NCBI RefSeq assembly: GCF_000802245.2
Contig: NZ_CP021080.1
Location: 4,464,001 to 4,528,000, forward strand
Source: Streptomyces pluripotens
Lineage (GTDB): Bacteria > Actinomycetota > Actinomycetes > Streptomycetales > Streptomycetaceae
Direction: 5' to 3'
DNA length: 64,000 bases
The position numbers and the translations under genes were made by a program. Every line of letters begins with the position of its first letter. The first letter of the stretch is position 1. This document shows positions 36,146-45,724 of the stretch, one piece after another. The notes under the pieces were generated by a model. The model was not told where the DNA came from. It ran no database searches and worked only from the letters and a program-made list of their open reading frames with translations.

Positions 36146-37414
36146 ATGCCTCGCTGGAAAGCCTTGCCGGAGGATCTGGATCCGCAGATCAGGGAGTTCA
36201 CCAGCCAGCTGCGCCGGCTCGTGGACCGTAGCGGCTTGAGCATCGCGGCGCTGGCCGACCGCACGGGCTACGGCAGGACGTCCTGGGAGCGCTACCTCGG
36301 TGGTCGGCTCCTCGCACCCAAGGGGGCGGTCGTGGCGCTCGCCGAGGTCACCGGCACCAACCCGGTCCATCTGGTCACTCTGTGGGAGTTGGCCGAACGT
36401 GCCTGGAGCCGGGCGGAGATGCGGCACGACAGCACCATGGAGGCGATCCGGATCTCCCAGGCGCGGGCCGCACTGGGGGAGTTGGGGGAACTGGGGGAGG
36501 CGGGCGATTCGGGGGAACCGGGCCGGGAGACAAGCGACTCGGCCGACCGCGGGAGCGGCGACACCGCCGCGCCTCCGGGGTCCGCCGGACCCGCGGACGC
36601 CGTTCCGGCGGTCTTCGCCCAGCCGACGCTTCCCGCCCAGCCGACGGTTCCCGATGCCAGTGTCGATGCCCATGCCGGTGCCCGGGAGGGGGCGGGACAC
36701 GGACCGGCTCATGGCACCGGTGGCCAAGACGTGTCCGGGCCGGCGACCGCCCCCGCGGATGGTGCAGCGTCCGACGGCAACTCGTGGGGGCTGGCCGGCT
36801 ACCAGGGCCCGTCCCGGGCGGGCGCCCACCCCGGGCGGCGTCCGGACGGGCCGGGCACCTCCGGCCCCCACCCGGCAGAGCCGGCGGAGTCGCGTCCGGG
36901 ACCGGCGGCCGACCGGGCCGTGGACCGGCACCGGTTGGCTGCGTTCCTGGCGGGACTCGTCGGCGTGCTCGTCCTCATCGGCGCCGTCTTCTACTTCACC
37001 GGCCAGGGAGGCGGCGGCAAGGAGGGACACCCCGCCACGTCGCCCTCCCCGGTCACCAGTACGCACGTGAGCCTGCCCGCCGGGGTCAAGTGTGCCGGCC
37101 CGGCCTGCAACGGTAAGGACGCCGAGGTCATGCACTGCAGTGGTGACCTGGTGACCACCGCCAAGAGCACCACCGTCGGCGCCATCACCCTGGAGGTCCG
37201 CTACAGCAAGACCTGTGGTGCGGCTTGGGGCCGCATCACCGGTGCGGCACCGGGCGACCGCGTGCAGGTCTCAGCGGGCGGGGAGCGGCAGACGGCGGAC
37301 GCTACGGCTGCTGGGGACACCATCGCCTACACCCCGATGGTCGCCGTGCGGGACGCGACGGAGGCCAGGGCGTGCGTGACCCTGGCATCCGGGCCGACGG
37401 GATGCACGAGATAA
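36146..37414 (+). CDS. HTH domain membrane protein with extracytoplasmic DUF2690 domain
   Basis: The product is 422 residues from ATG 36146 with GGGGGAGGACG upstream. An N-terminal HTH (REFTSQLRRLVDRSGLSIAA...GRTSWERYLGGR) is followed by a long A/G/P-rich linker, including a GELGELGEAGDSGEPG repeat and a four-fold AQPTVP-like segment. One membrane helix (FLAGLVGVLVLIGAVFYF) precedes a C-terminal DUF2690 domain with four cysteines (CAGPACNGKDAEVMHC, KTCGAAW). The layout is that of a membrane-bound regulator able to link the cell surface to DNA binding. Ligand and targets are unknown. Confidence 0.87.
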   Translation: MPRWKALPEDLDPQIREFTSQLRRLVDRSGLSIAALADRTGYGRTSWERYLGGRLLAPKGAVVALAEVTGTNPVHLVTLWELAERAWSRAEMRHDSTMEAIRISQARAALGELGELGEAGDSGEPGRETSDSADRGSGDTAAPPGSAGPADAVPAVFAQPTLPAQPTVPDASVDAHAGAREGAGHGPAHGTGGQDVSGPATAPADGAASDGNSWGLAGYQGPSRAGAHPGRRPDGPGTSGPHPAEPAESRPGPAADRAVDRHRLAAFLAGLVGVLVLIGAVFYFTGQGGGGKEGHPATSPSPVTSTHVSLPAGVKCAGPACNGKDAEVMHCSGDLVTTAKSTTVGAITLEVRYSKTCGAAWGRITGAAPGDRVQVSAGGERQTADATAAGDTIAYTPMVAVRDATEARACVTLASGPTGCTR

Positions 37415-37553
37415 CGGACCCGACGGGGGCACGAGGTGACGGGCGGTCGGGAGGGGGGACGACCCGCGGACGGGGAGGGGACATGACGGGCGGACAGGGT
37501 GTGCGGTGACGACCAGGCTGGGCGACCTGCTCCCCCCGGTGCCCTGCGTTGAC

Positions 37554-37575
37554 CCCTGTGGGGTGAGCCACAGGG
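37554..37575. promoter_or_regulatory. Inverted repeat upstream of mdh
   Basis: CCCTGTGG-GGTGAG-CCACAGGG is a perfect 8-bp dyad. It may end transcription of the DUF2690 gene or be a protein site; TTGACC overlaps its left side. Confidence 0.4.
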
Positions 37576-37608
37576 CCCGGGACGTCTCGCATGCCGGATG
37601 CGCGATAG

Positions 37609-38688
<1,080 letters not shown>

Positions 38689-38710
38689 GCTGGCCTCCCC
38701 GTCGTATCCG

Positions 38711-38753
38711 GCGCGGGCCCGGTTCCGGTTTTCTCCGGCAACCGGGCCCGCGC
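38711..38753. terminator. Bidirectional terminator between mdh and the MFS gene
   Basis: GCGCGGGCCCGGTT and AACCGGGCCCGCGC form a perfect 14-bp stem with a 15-base loop between convergent genes. Confidence 0.85.
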
Positions 38754-38776
38754 TCGTTCGTGCCGCCCCGCGTCGG

Positions 38777-40183
38777 TCAGGGGCGGCTGGAGGGGGTCAG
38801 GTCGCGTTCCCGGCCCGCAGCGACCGTGCGTGATGATCCGGAGCCGGCCCCGTACCCCGTCACCACCAGGACCGTCGCGGCCAGTACCACCAGGGCGACG
38901 GTGCGCAGGGCCGGGCCCATGCCATGGGCGAGGTCGGCGTGCGAGGACAGGACGGTGCCGGTGACCGCGACGCCCAGTGCGGCGCCGGTCTCCCTGGCGG
39001 TGGTGCCCAGGCCGGATCCGAGGCCCGTCTGGTGGGCGGGGAGCGAGGTGACCACACCGAGGGTCAGGGCCGGCATGGACAGCCCGGTGCCGGCCGAGAT
39101 CAGCAGCAGCCAGCCGGCGTACGCCCAGTAGGGGGTGCTCGCGTCGATGCCGGACGCGCCCAGCAGGCCGAGGCCGATCAGGCTCAGACCGGTGCCGACG
39201 ATTGCGCGGGGACGGTCCGCCCAGCGGGCGGCCAGCTTCTGCGCGACCGCCATCCCGACGGGCAGCGGCAGGATCGCCACACCGGTGACGGCCGCGCCGA
39301 AACCCTTGATGTCCTGCAGGTATTGCGAGTTGAGGAAGAAGAGGGAGAACAGGCCGAAGAAACCGGTGGCCGTGCCGAGGGAGGCCGCCCGCAGCCGCGC
39401 GGAGGCGAAGACCCGGGGGTCGAACAACGGGGCCGCCGCGCGCAGGGCGTGCCGGACGAAGCCGCTGATCAGCAGGGCACCGGCGGCGAAGGCGCCGAGG
39501 ATGCGCGCGGACGTCCAGCCGTAGACCGGACCCTCGATGATGCCGAACAGGCCCGCGGCCAGACCCGCGGTGAGCAGCAGGGCGCCGAGCGGGTCGGGGT
39601 TGCTCCGCGCCGAGCGCGCCGTACGCGGGGTGGTGACCGCGACGGCGACGGCGAGGACGGCGGCGAGCGGGACCATCACCGCGAACAGTGCGCGCCAGGT
39701 GAGGAACTGGCCGGCCAGTCCGCCACCCAGGTTGCCCGCCGCGCCACCCAGACCGATCGCCAGGGTCCAGGCGGCCATCGAGCGGGCTCGGTGCCCGGGT
39801 GCGGACAACTGCATCAGGATCGACAGGGTCGCCGGGGTGATCAGGGCGGCTCCGGCGCCGGACAGGCCCCGGCCCGTGATCAGTACGGCGGGAACGGGGG
39901 CGAGTGCGCTGGCGGCGGCACCGGCGGCGAACAGGCCCAATCCGACCAGCAGGGCGCCCTTGCGGCCGTACCGGTCGCCTAGCGCGCCGGCCGGGACGAG
40001 GAGCCCCGCGAAGACGATGACGTAGGCGTCGACCGTCCACAGGATCTCGGTGTGCGAGGGGTGCAGGGCGGACGAACTCAGTTGTGGGATCAGTAGGTTG
40101 ATGGCGGCGACCATGCTCTGGGCGACCAGGACGCAGGCGCACAGCGTGAGCAGGACGGGGCGTTTGAGAGCGTGCGCGGGCAC
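38777..40183 (-). CDS. MFS drug-resistance transporter, DHA2/14-helix type
   Basis: The product is 468 residues with about 14 hydrophobic helices. Signature loops include WTVDAYVIVFAGLLVPAGAL, GDRYGRKGALLVG (motif A) and GRGLSGAGAALITPATLSI (motif C-like). GTG 40183 is chosen because GGGAGGAGC lies directly upstream; the longer frame runs into the LysR gene. Such exporters expel toxic compounds with proton exchange. The divergent LysR regulator and the palindrome between them imply substrate-responsive control. Confidence 0.93.
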   Translation of the reverse strand: MPAHALKRPVLLTLCACVLVAQSMVAAINLLIPQLSSSALHPSHTEILWTVDAYVIVFAGLLVPAGALGDRYGRKGALLVGLGLFAAGAAASALAPVPAVLITGRGLSGAGAALITPATLSILMQLSAPGHRARSMAAWTLAIGLGGAAGNLGGGLAGQFLTWRALFAVMVPLAAVLAVAVAVTTPRTARSARSNPDPLGALLLTAGLAAGLFGIIEGPVYGWTSARILGAFAAGALLISGFVRHALRAAAPLFDPRVFASARLRAASLGTATGFFGLFSLFFLNSQYLQDIKGFGAAVTGVAILPLPVGMAVAQKLAARWADRPRAIVGTGLSLIGLGLLGASGIDASTPYWAYAGWLLLISAGTGLSMPALTLGVVTSLPAHQTGLGSGLGTTARETGAALGVAVTGTVLSSHADLAHGMGPALRTVALVVLAATVLVVTGYGAGSGSSRTVAAGRERDLTPSSRP

Positions 40184-40246
40184 GGCTCCTCCCGGGAGCT
40201 TGGCGGTTGGGGTGGGATGTGCTCTCACCGTAGGCTCGCCATGACC

Positions 40247-40260
40247 TGCACTCCAGTGCA
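40247..40260. promoter_or_regulatory. LysR operator TGCACTCCAGTGCA
   Basis: A perfect palindrome TGCACT-CC-AGTGCA (8-bp arms if the flanking C and G are counted) sits midway in the 94-base gap between the MFS and LysR genes, 18 bases before the LysR start. T-N-A symmetry and location are as expected for a LysR autoregulatory site. Confidence 0.65.
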
Positions 40261-40277
40261 GTCTTTGCAAGGGATGA

Positions 40278-41222
40278 ATGCACATGACGCAATCCACCAG
40301 CCTGGACCTCAATCTGTTGGTCGCGCTGGACGTGCTGCTGGAGGAACAGAGCGTGCAGGGCGCCGCCCGCCGGTTGCACCTGTCCGAGCCCGCGATGAGC
40401 CGTACCCTCGGCCGGATCCGCAAGGCGCTCGGTGATCCCGTCCTGGTGCGCGCCGGCCGTCGGATGGTGCCGACCCCGCACGCACTGGCCGTGCGCGCCG
40501 AGGTGAGCGCGGTGGTGGAGCGGGCGCGGGCCCTGTTCGCGCCGGGCCGGGGTTCCGACCTGCGCACGGTGAGCCGCACCTTCACGCTGCTCGGCCACGA
40601 TGCGATCGCCGCCGCCCATGGTGCGGCCCTCTTCGCCCGCGCCGCCCGCGAGGCGCCCGGCATCCGCCTGCGCTTTCTGTCCGAGAGCCATGTGGACGCT
40701 CCGTTCCTGCGCCAGGGCACCGCCGATCTGGAGGTCGGGGTGATCGACACCACCTCGCCCGAGGTGCATGTGGAGACCGTCGGCGAGGACCGTATGTGCG
40801 GCGTCGTACGGGCCGGCCACCCGCTGCTGGAGGGTGAGGTCACGCCGGAGAGGTTCGCGACGGCCGCCGGGCACCTGATCGTCTCGCGGCGCGGCAGACT
40901 GCACGGGCCGATCGACGAGGCCCTGGCCGAGTCGGGCCTGCAGCGCCGGGTGGTGGGCAGCGTCGGCACCTATCCGGCCTCGTTGTTCGTGCTGCGCGAC
41001 AGTGACTTGATCGGGCTGGTCGGCTCCTGGAGCCTTCCGCTGGCCGCGGCCCTCGGTCTGGTCGCCTTCGACGTCCCCCTACGACTCCCCCCGCTCAGGG
41101 TCGGGCTGGCCTGGCATCCGCGCCACGACGCCGACCCGGCTCACGCCTGGCTGCGCGCCTGCGTGCGCGACCTGATGGGGGCGCGATGGCCCGATTCCGC
41201 CGGTGGTCGTGACCTTCCGTGA
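40278..41222 (+). CDS. LysR family transcriptional regulator
   Basis: The product is 314 residues. The N-terminal winged HTH is clear (LDLNLLVALDVLLEEQSVQGAARRLHLSEPAMSRTLGRIRKALGD), followed by a ligand-binding domain (FTLLGHDAIAAAHG...). Start options are ATG 40278 and ATG 40284 behind AAGGG. It is divergent from the MFS exporter gene and presumably activates it on sensing the exported compound. Confidence 0.94.
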   Translation: MHMTQSTSLDLNLLVALDVLLEEQSVQGAARRLHLSEPAMSRTLGRIRKALGDPVLVRAGRRMVPTPHALAVRAEVSAVVERARALFAPGRGSDLRTVSRTFTLLGHDAIAAAHGAALFARAAREAPGIRLRFLSESHVDAPFLRQGTADLEVGVIDTTSPEVHVETVGEDRMCGVVRAGHPLLEGEVTPERFATAAGHLIVSRRGRLHGPIDEALAESGLQRRVVGSVGTYPASLFVLRDSDLIGLVGSWSLPLAAALGLVAFDVPLRLPPLRVGLAWHPRHDADPAHAWLRACVRDLMGARWPDSAGGRDLP

Positions 41223-41447
41223 CAGTTGTGGACCGGTTTCTGTGTGCCCAGCGGCCGGCACGGAGCGTTCACACCTCACGTATTCGTCCGTTTTGTTTGC
41301 TTTTCTTCCTTGCTTTTAGTGACGCGGCGCACTTTCGGCCACCAATTACGCATGCGATCGGTGAGTCCGGGCAGGCGGTCACGGTCCCCGAGTGGGTCAC
41401 GTGTGTGACTCAGGGGTGCAAAACAGGAACGGAAGGCAATATCGATC
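41223..41447. promoter_or_regulatory. T-rich leader upstream of the betaine operon
   Basis: A 225-base non-coding region with a T- and pyrimidine-rich patch at about 41285-41318, low in GC compared with its surroundings. No riboswitch motif is seen. It presumably contains the promoter of betB and its partners; no dyad stands out. Confidence 0.4.
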
Positions 41448-42968
41448 ATGGCGGACACAAAGGAACGAAAGGTCCAGGCGACCATTCACGTGGGGGGTGA
41501 GTGGCTGGAGGCGGTCTCCGGTGCCACGCGCGAGATCCTCGACCCCGCGGACGCCCGGCCGTTCGCCGTGGTTGCTGAGGGGGACGAGAAGGACGCGGAG
41601 CGTGCGGTGGTCGCCGCTCGGCAGGCGTTCGACCACGGCCCCTGGCCCGGCACCCCGGTCGCCGAACGTGCTGCTCTGCTGCGCCGCGTCGCCGACCTGC
41701 TGGTACGTGACCGCGAGGAGCTCGGCCTGCTGGAGAGCCGGGACGCGGGCAAGACTGCCGAGGAGGGTCGGATCGACATCGACTGCGTCGCCGATGCCTT
41801 CCGGTACTTCGCCGACCTGGTCGCCGCCGAGGCCCCGGGCCGGGTGGTCGACGCGGGTTCCCCTGACGTCCACAGCGTGGTGGTGCACGAGCCGGTCGGC
41901 GTCTGCGCGCTGATCACCCCCTGGAACTACCCGCTCCTGCAGGCCAGCTGGAAGATCGCCCCCGCGCTCGCGGCCGGCAACACCTTCGTGATCAAGCCCA
42001 GCGAGATCACCCCGCTGACCACCGTCGCGCTGATCGAGCTGCTCGCCGAGGCCGGCCTGCCGGACGGTGTCGCCAACATCGTCACCGGACCCGGTCACAG
42101 CGTCGGCGCCCGGCTCGCCGAGCACCCGGACGTGGACCTGGTTTCCTTCACCGGCGGACTGGTCAGCGGCACCAAGGTCGCCCAGGCCGCCGCCCCCACC
42201 GTGAAGAAGGTGGCCCTCGAACTCGGCGGCAAGAACCCCAACGTGGTCTTCGCCGACGCCTGCGCCACCGAGGAGGGCTTCGACACCGCCGTCGACCAGG
42301 CCCTCAACGCCGCCTTCATCCACAGTGGCCAGGTCTGCTCGGCCGGTGGCCGGCTGATCGTCGAGGAGACGGTCCGTGACCGCTTCGTCGCCGAACTCGC
42401 CCGCCGCGCACAGAAGATCAGGCTCGGCCGGGGCACCGAGGACGGCGTGGAGTGCGGCCCGCTCGTCTCCGCGCAGCAGCGCGACAAGACCGAGGCCTAC
42501 GTCGCCTCCGCGCTCGCCGAGGGCGCGGTGCTGCGCTGCGGCGGCAAGCGGCCGGAACCGTCACCGGCGCGGCCCGAGACCGGCTACTTCTACGAGCCGA
42601 CCGTCCTCGACGGCTGCCACCGGGACATGAAGGTGGTGCGTGAGGAGGTCTTCGGCCCGGTCCTCACCGTCGAGACCTTCCGCACCGAGGAGGAGGCCGT
42701 CCTCCTCGCCAACGACACCGAGTACGGCCTCGCCGGCGCCGTCTGGACCGCAGACCCGGGCCGAGCCCGGCGCGTCGCGGCCCGCCTGCGCCACGGCACC
42801 GTCTGGATCAACGACTTCCACCCTTATCTGCCGCAGGCGGAGTGGGGCGGCTTCGGCAAGAGCGGCACCGGCCGCGAGCTGGGGCCTGCAGGGCTCGCCG
42901 AGTACCGGGAGACCAAGCACGTCTACCAGAACCTCGCCCCCAAGCCGGTGCGCTGGTTCGCCGGTTGA
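41448..42968 (+). CDS. betB: Betaine aldehyde dehydrogenase
   Basis: A 506-residue NAD(P)-dependent ALDH that oxidises betaine aldehyde to glycine betaine. Catalytic residues are present: E258 in ALELGGKNPN and C297 in SGQVCSAGGR. Other signatures are PWNYPLLQASWKIAPAL, FTGGLVSGTKV and the C-terminal WINDFHPYLPQAEWGGFGKSGTGRELG. The IND-HPYLPQAEWGG stretch is the BetB-like form of this region. It heads an operon with choline dehydrogenase and a betaine/choline transporter, which supports the substrate. Confidence 0.94.
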   Translation: MADTKERKVQATIHVGGEWLEAVSGATREILDPADARPFAVVAEGDEKDAERAVVAARQAFDHGPWPGTPVAERAALLRRVADLLVRDREELGLLESRDAGKTAEEGRIDIDCVADAFRYFADLVAAEAPGRVVDAGSPDVHSVVVHEPVGVCALITPWNYPLLQASWKIAPALAAGNTFVIKPSEITPLTTVALIELLAEAGLPDGVANIVTGPGHSVGARLAEHPDVDLVSFTGGLVSGTKVAQAAAPTVKKVALELGGKNPNVVFADACATEEGFDTAVDQALNAAFIHSGQVCSAGGRLIVEETVRDRFVAELARRAQKIRLGRGTEDGVECGPLVSAQQRDKTEAYVASALAEGAVLRCGGKRPEPSPARPETGYFYEPTVLDGCHRDMKVVREEVFGPVLTVETFRTEEEAVLLANDTEYGLAGAVWTADPGRARRVAARLRHGTVWINDFHPYLPQAEWGGFGKSGTGRELGPAGLAEYRETKHVYQNLAPKPVRWFAG

Positions 42969-43012
42969 GCCCACCGAACCCCCCTTCCCCCCCGACCTGG
43001 AGTAGTACCCCC

Positions 43013-44563
43013 ATGTCCGAGACCCCCCACGTCTACGACTACGTCGTCATCGGTGGCGGCACGGCCGGTTCCGTCATAGCCTCCCGCCTCACCGAGAACG
43101 CGGACGTCACCGTCGCCGTCATCGAGGGCGGCCCCAGCGACATCGACCGCGACGACGTCCTCACCCTGCGCCGCTGGAAGGGACTGCTCGGTGGCGACCT
43201 CGACTACGAGTACACGAGTGTCGAGCAGCCCCAGGGCAACTCCCACATCCTGCACAGCCGCGCCAAGGTCCTCGGCGGCTGTTCCTCGCACAACACCCTG
43301 ATCTCCTTCAAGCCGCTCCCGGCCGACTGGGACGAGTGGGAGGCGGCCGGAGCCACCGGCTGGGGTGCCGTGCAGATGGAGGCCTACTACGCCCGGCTGC
43401 GCAACAACATCGTCCGGGTCGCCGACAAGGACCAGAACGCCATCGCCAAGGACTGGATCGAGGCGGCCAAGGCGGCCACCGGCGTTCCCGAGGTGACCGG
43501 CTTCAACGCAAAGCCCTTCCACGAGGGCGTCGGTTTCCTCGACCTCGCCTACCACCCGGAGAACAACAAGCGTTCCTCCGCCTCCGTCGCCTACCTCCAC
43601 CCCCACATGGAGGCCGGCGACCGGCCCAACCTGACGCTGCTGCTGGAGACCTGGGCCTACAAGCTGGAGCTGGACGGCAAGCGCGCCACCGGAGTGCGGG
43701 TACGCACCAAGGACGGCACGGAGCAGCTGATCACCGCCCGTCGCGAGGTCGTGGTCAGTGCCGGCGCCGTCGATTCCCCGCGCCTGCTGCTGCTGTCCGG
43801 CATCGGCCCGAAGAAGGACCTCGAAGAGCTGGGCATCCCGGTCGTGCACGACCTGCCGGGTGTCGGCGAGAACCTGCAGGACCACCCGGAGTCGGTGATC
43901 GTCTGGGAGACCAGCCGGCCGCTGCCGGAGAACTCGGCGATGGACTCCGACGCCGCGCTGTTCGTGCGCCGGGACGCCACCCAGGACCTCCCTGACCTGA
44001 TGTTCCACTTCTACCAGGTCCCCTTCACCGACAACCCCGAGCGGCTGGGCTACGAACGTCCCGAGCACGGCGTGTCGATGACGCCGAACATCCCCAAGTC
44101 GCGTGCTCGCGGGCGGATCTACCTCACTTCCGCGGACCCCGACGTCAAGCCCGCCCTCGACTTCCGCTACTTCACTGACGAGGACGGCTACGACGCGCAG
44201 ACCCTCGTCGACGGAGTCCGGGTGGCCCGGCAGATCGCCAAGACCGAGCCGTTCGCCGGCTGGCTGGAGCGGGAAGTCTTCCCCGGCCCCGACGTCACCG
44301 ACGACGAACAGCTCAGCGAACTGCTGCGCAAGGCGCACCACACTGTCTACCACCCGGCGGGCACCTGCAAGATCGGCCCTGCCGACGACGAACTCGCCGT
44401 CGTCGACGCCGAGTTGCGAATCCATGGGCTGGAGGGCATCCGCGTCGTCGACGCGTCCGTCTTCCCGACCCTGCCCGCGGTGAACCCCATGATCGGCGTA
44501 CTGATGGTCGGCGAGAAGGCAGCCGAACTGCTGGCCGGCACCAGCGAAGGGAACCAGGCCTGA
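43013..44563 (+). CDS. betA: GMC-family choline dehydrogenase
   Basis: A 516-residue FAD flavoprotein that oxidises choline to betaine aldehyde. The dinucleotide motif [17 protein letters not shown] opens the chain. GMC signature 1 lies in [13 protein letters not shown] and signature 2 in [18 protein letters not shown]. The catalytic histidine region [13 protein letters not shown] and the C-terminal [18 protein letters not shown] are intact. ATG 43013 was chosen over the open upstream frame, which overlaps betB. The substrate is inferred from the operon. Confidence 0.92.
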   Translation: MSETPHVYDYVVIGGGTAGSVIASRLTENADVTVAVIEGGPSDIDRDDVLTLRRWKGLLGGDLDYEYTSVEQPQGNSHILHSRAKVLGGCSSHNTLISFKPLPADWDEWEAAGATGWGAVQMEAYYARLRNNIVRVADKDQNAIAKDWIEAAKAATGVPEVTGFNAKPFHEGVGFLDLAYHPENNKRSSASVAYLHPHMEAGDRPNLTLLLETWAYKLELDGKRATGVRVRTKDGTEQLITARREVVVSAGAVDSPRLLLLSGIGPKKDLEELGIPVVHDLPGVGENLQDHPESVIVWETSRPLPENSAMDSDAALFVRRDATQDLPDLMFHFYQVPFTDNPERLGYERPEHGVSMTPNIPKSRARGRIYLTSADPDVKPALDFRYFTDEDGYDAQTLVDGVRVARQIAKTEPFAGWLEREVFPGPDVTDDEQLSELLRKAHHTVYHPAGTCKIGPADDELAVVDAELRIHGLEGIRVVDASVFPTLPAVNPMIGVLMVGEKAAELLAGTSEGNQA

Positions 44564-45672
44564 TGAGCGGCATACCTACCCCAAAGAAGCCCACTCTCGA
44601 CAAGGAGAGCGGTCCCGCGGAAGCGACCGAGGCGCCCCCCGTCTTCGGCGTGCGCAACCTGTGGAAGGTCTTCGGCCCCAAAGCCGACGGTGTTCCCGGC
44701 AACCCGGAGTACTCCGGGCTCTCCCAGTCCGAGCTGCGCGCCCGTACTGGCTGCACCGCGGCCGTCCGGGACGTCTCCTTCGACGTGCGCAAGGGCGAGG
44801 TCTTCGTCGTCATGGGCCTGTCCGGCTCCGGCAAGTCCACCCTGGTGCGTTGCCTGACCCGGCTCATCGAGCCGACCTCCGGCACGCTGGAGATCGACGG
44901 CGAGGACGTCCTCGCCATGGACAAGAACCGGCTGCGCGAGTTGCGCCGCCACCGGGCCGCCATGGTGTTCCAGCACTTCGGCCTGCTGCCCCACCGCTCC
45001 GTCCTGGACAATGTCGCCTACGGCCTGGAGATCCAGGGCATGCCCAAGGCGGAGCGGCGCGAGCGGGCCGCGCAGATGGTCGCCAAGGTCGGCCTGGAGG
45101 GCCTGGAGCAGCGCCGCCCCGGCCAGCTCTCCGGCGGCCAGCAGCAGCGCGTCGGGCTGGCCCGCGCGCTCGCTTCCGACCCCGAGGTGCTGCTCTTCGA
45201 CGAGCCGTTCAGCGCCCTCGACCCGCTGATCCGCCGCGACATGCAGGAGGAGGTCATCCGCCTGCACAGCGAAGAGGGCCGCACCATGGTCTTCATCACC
45301 CACGACCTCAGCGAGGCACTGCGCGTCGGCGACCGCATCGCGCTGATGCGGGACGGCCAGGTCGTGCAGCTCGGCACTCCTGAGGAGATCGTCGGCGCCC
45401 CCGCTGACGACTACGTCCGTGACTTCGTCCGGGACGTGCCGCGCGAGCAGGTCATGACGGTACGCACCGCGATGCACGCCGGGGACTGCGGCGGCCCGGA
45501 GCACCCCGGCGCCCTCACCCCCGACACGGTGGTCGTCAAGGCCATCGAGACCGTCGCCCGCACCGGCCGGGCCGTCTGCGTGGTGCAGGACGGCCACTGC
45601 CTGGGCCAGGTGGACCACGCCGCGCTGCTGCGGGTCGTCGCCGGAATCGACCGCGAGGAGGTGGCCGCCTGA
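44563..45672 (+). CDS. Glycine betaine/choline ABC transporter ATPase
   Basis: The product is 369 residues with Walker A in [15 protein letters not shown], the Q-loop [13 protein letters not shown] signature [15 protein letters not shown], Walker [13 protein letters not shown] and the H-loop ITHDLSEAL. The N-terminal extension (NLWKVFGP...[14 protein letters not shown]) and a C-terminal CBS-like tail are typical of the ProV/OpuAA branch, where the tail senses ionic strength. The start ATG overlaps the betA stop (TGATG). Confidence 0.95.
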   Translation: MSGIPTPKKPTLDKESGPAEATEAPPVFGVRNLWKVFGPKADGVPGNPEYSGLSQSELRARTGCTAAVRDVSFDVRKGEVFVVMGLSGSGKSTLVRCLTRLIEPTSGTLEIDGEDVLAMDKNRLRELRRHRAAMVFQHFGLLPHRSVLDNVAYGLEIQGMPKAERRERAAQMVAKVGLEGLEQRRPGQLSGGQQQRVGLARALASDPEVLLFDEPFSALDPLIRRDMQEEVIRLHSEEGRTMVFITHDLSEALRVGDRIALMRDGQVVQLGTPEEIVGAPADDYVRDFVRDVPREQVMTVRTAMHAGDCGGPEHPGALTPDTVVVKAIETVARTGRAVCVVQDGHCLGQVDHAALLRVVAGIDREEVAA

Positions 45673-45724
45673 TGCGGATCGCCACGACAACAGCACCGAT
45701 CGGCCATACCCGGGGGTGGACCGC

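Noticed and set aside
36478..36530. GGGGGA-type repeats in the DUF2690 gene as a separate repeat element
   Set aside because: They are in frame and encode a GELGELGEAG linker within the gene.
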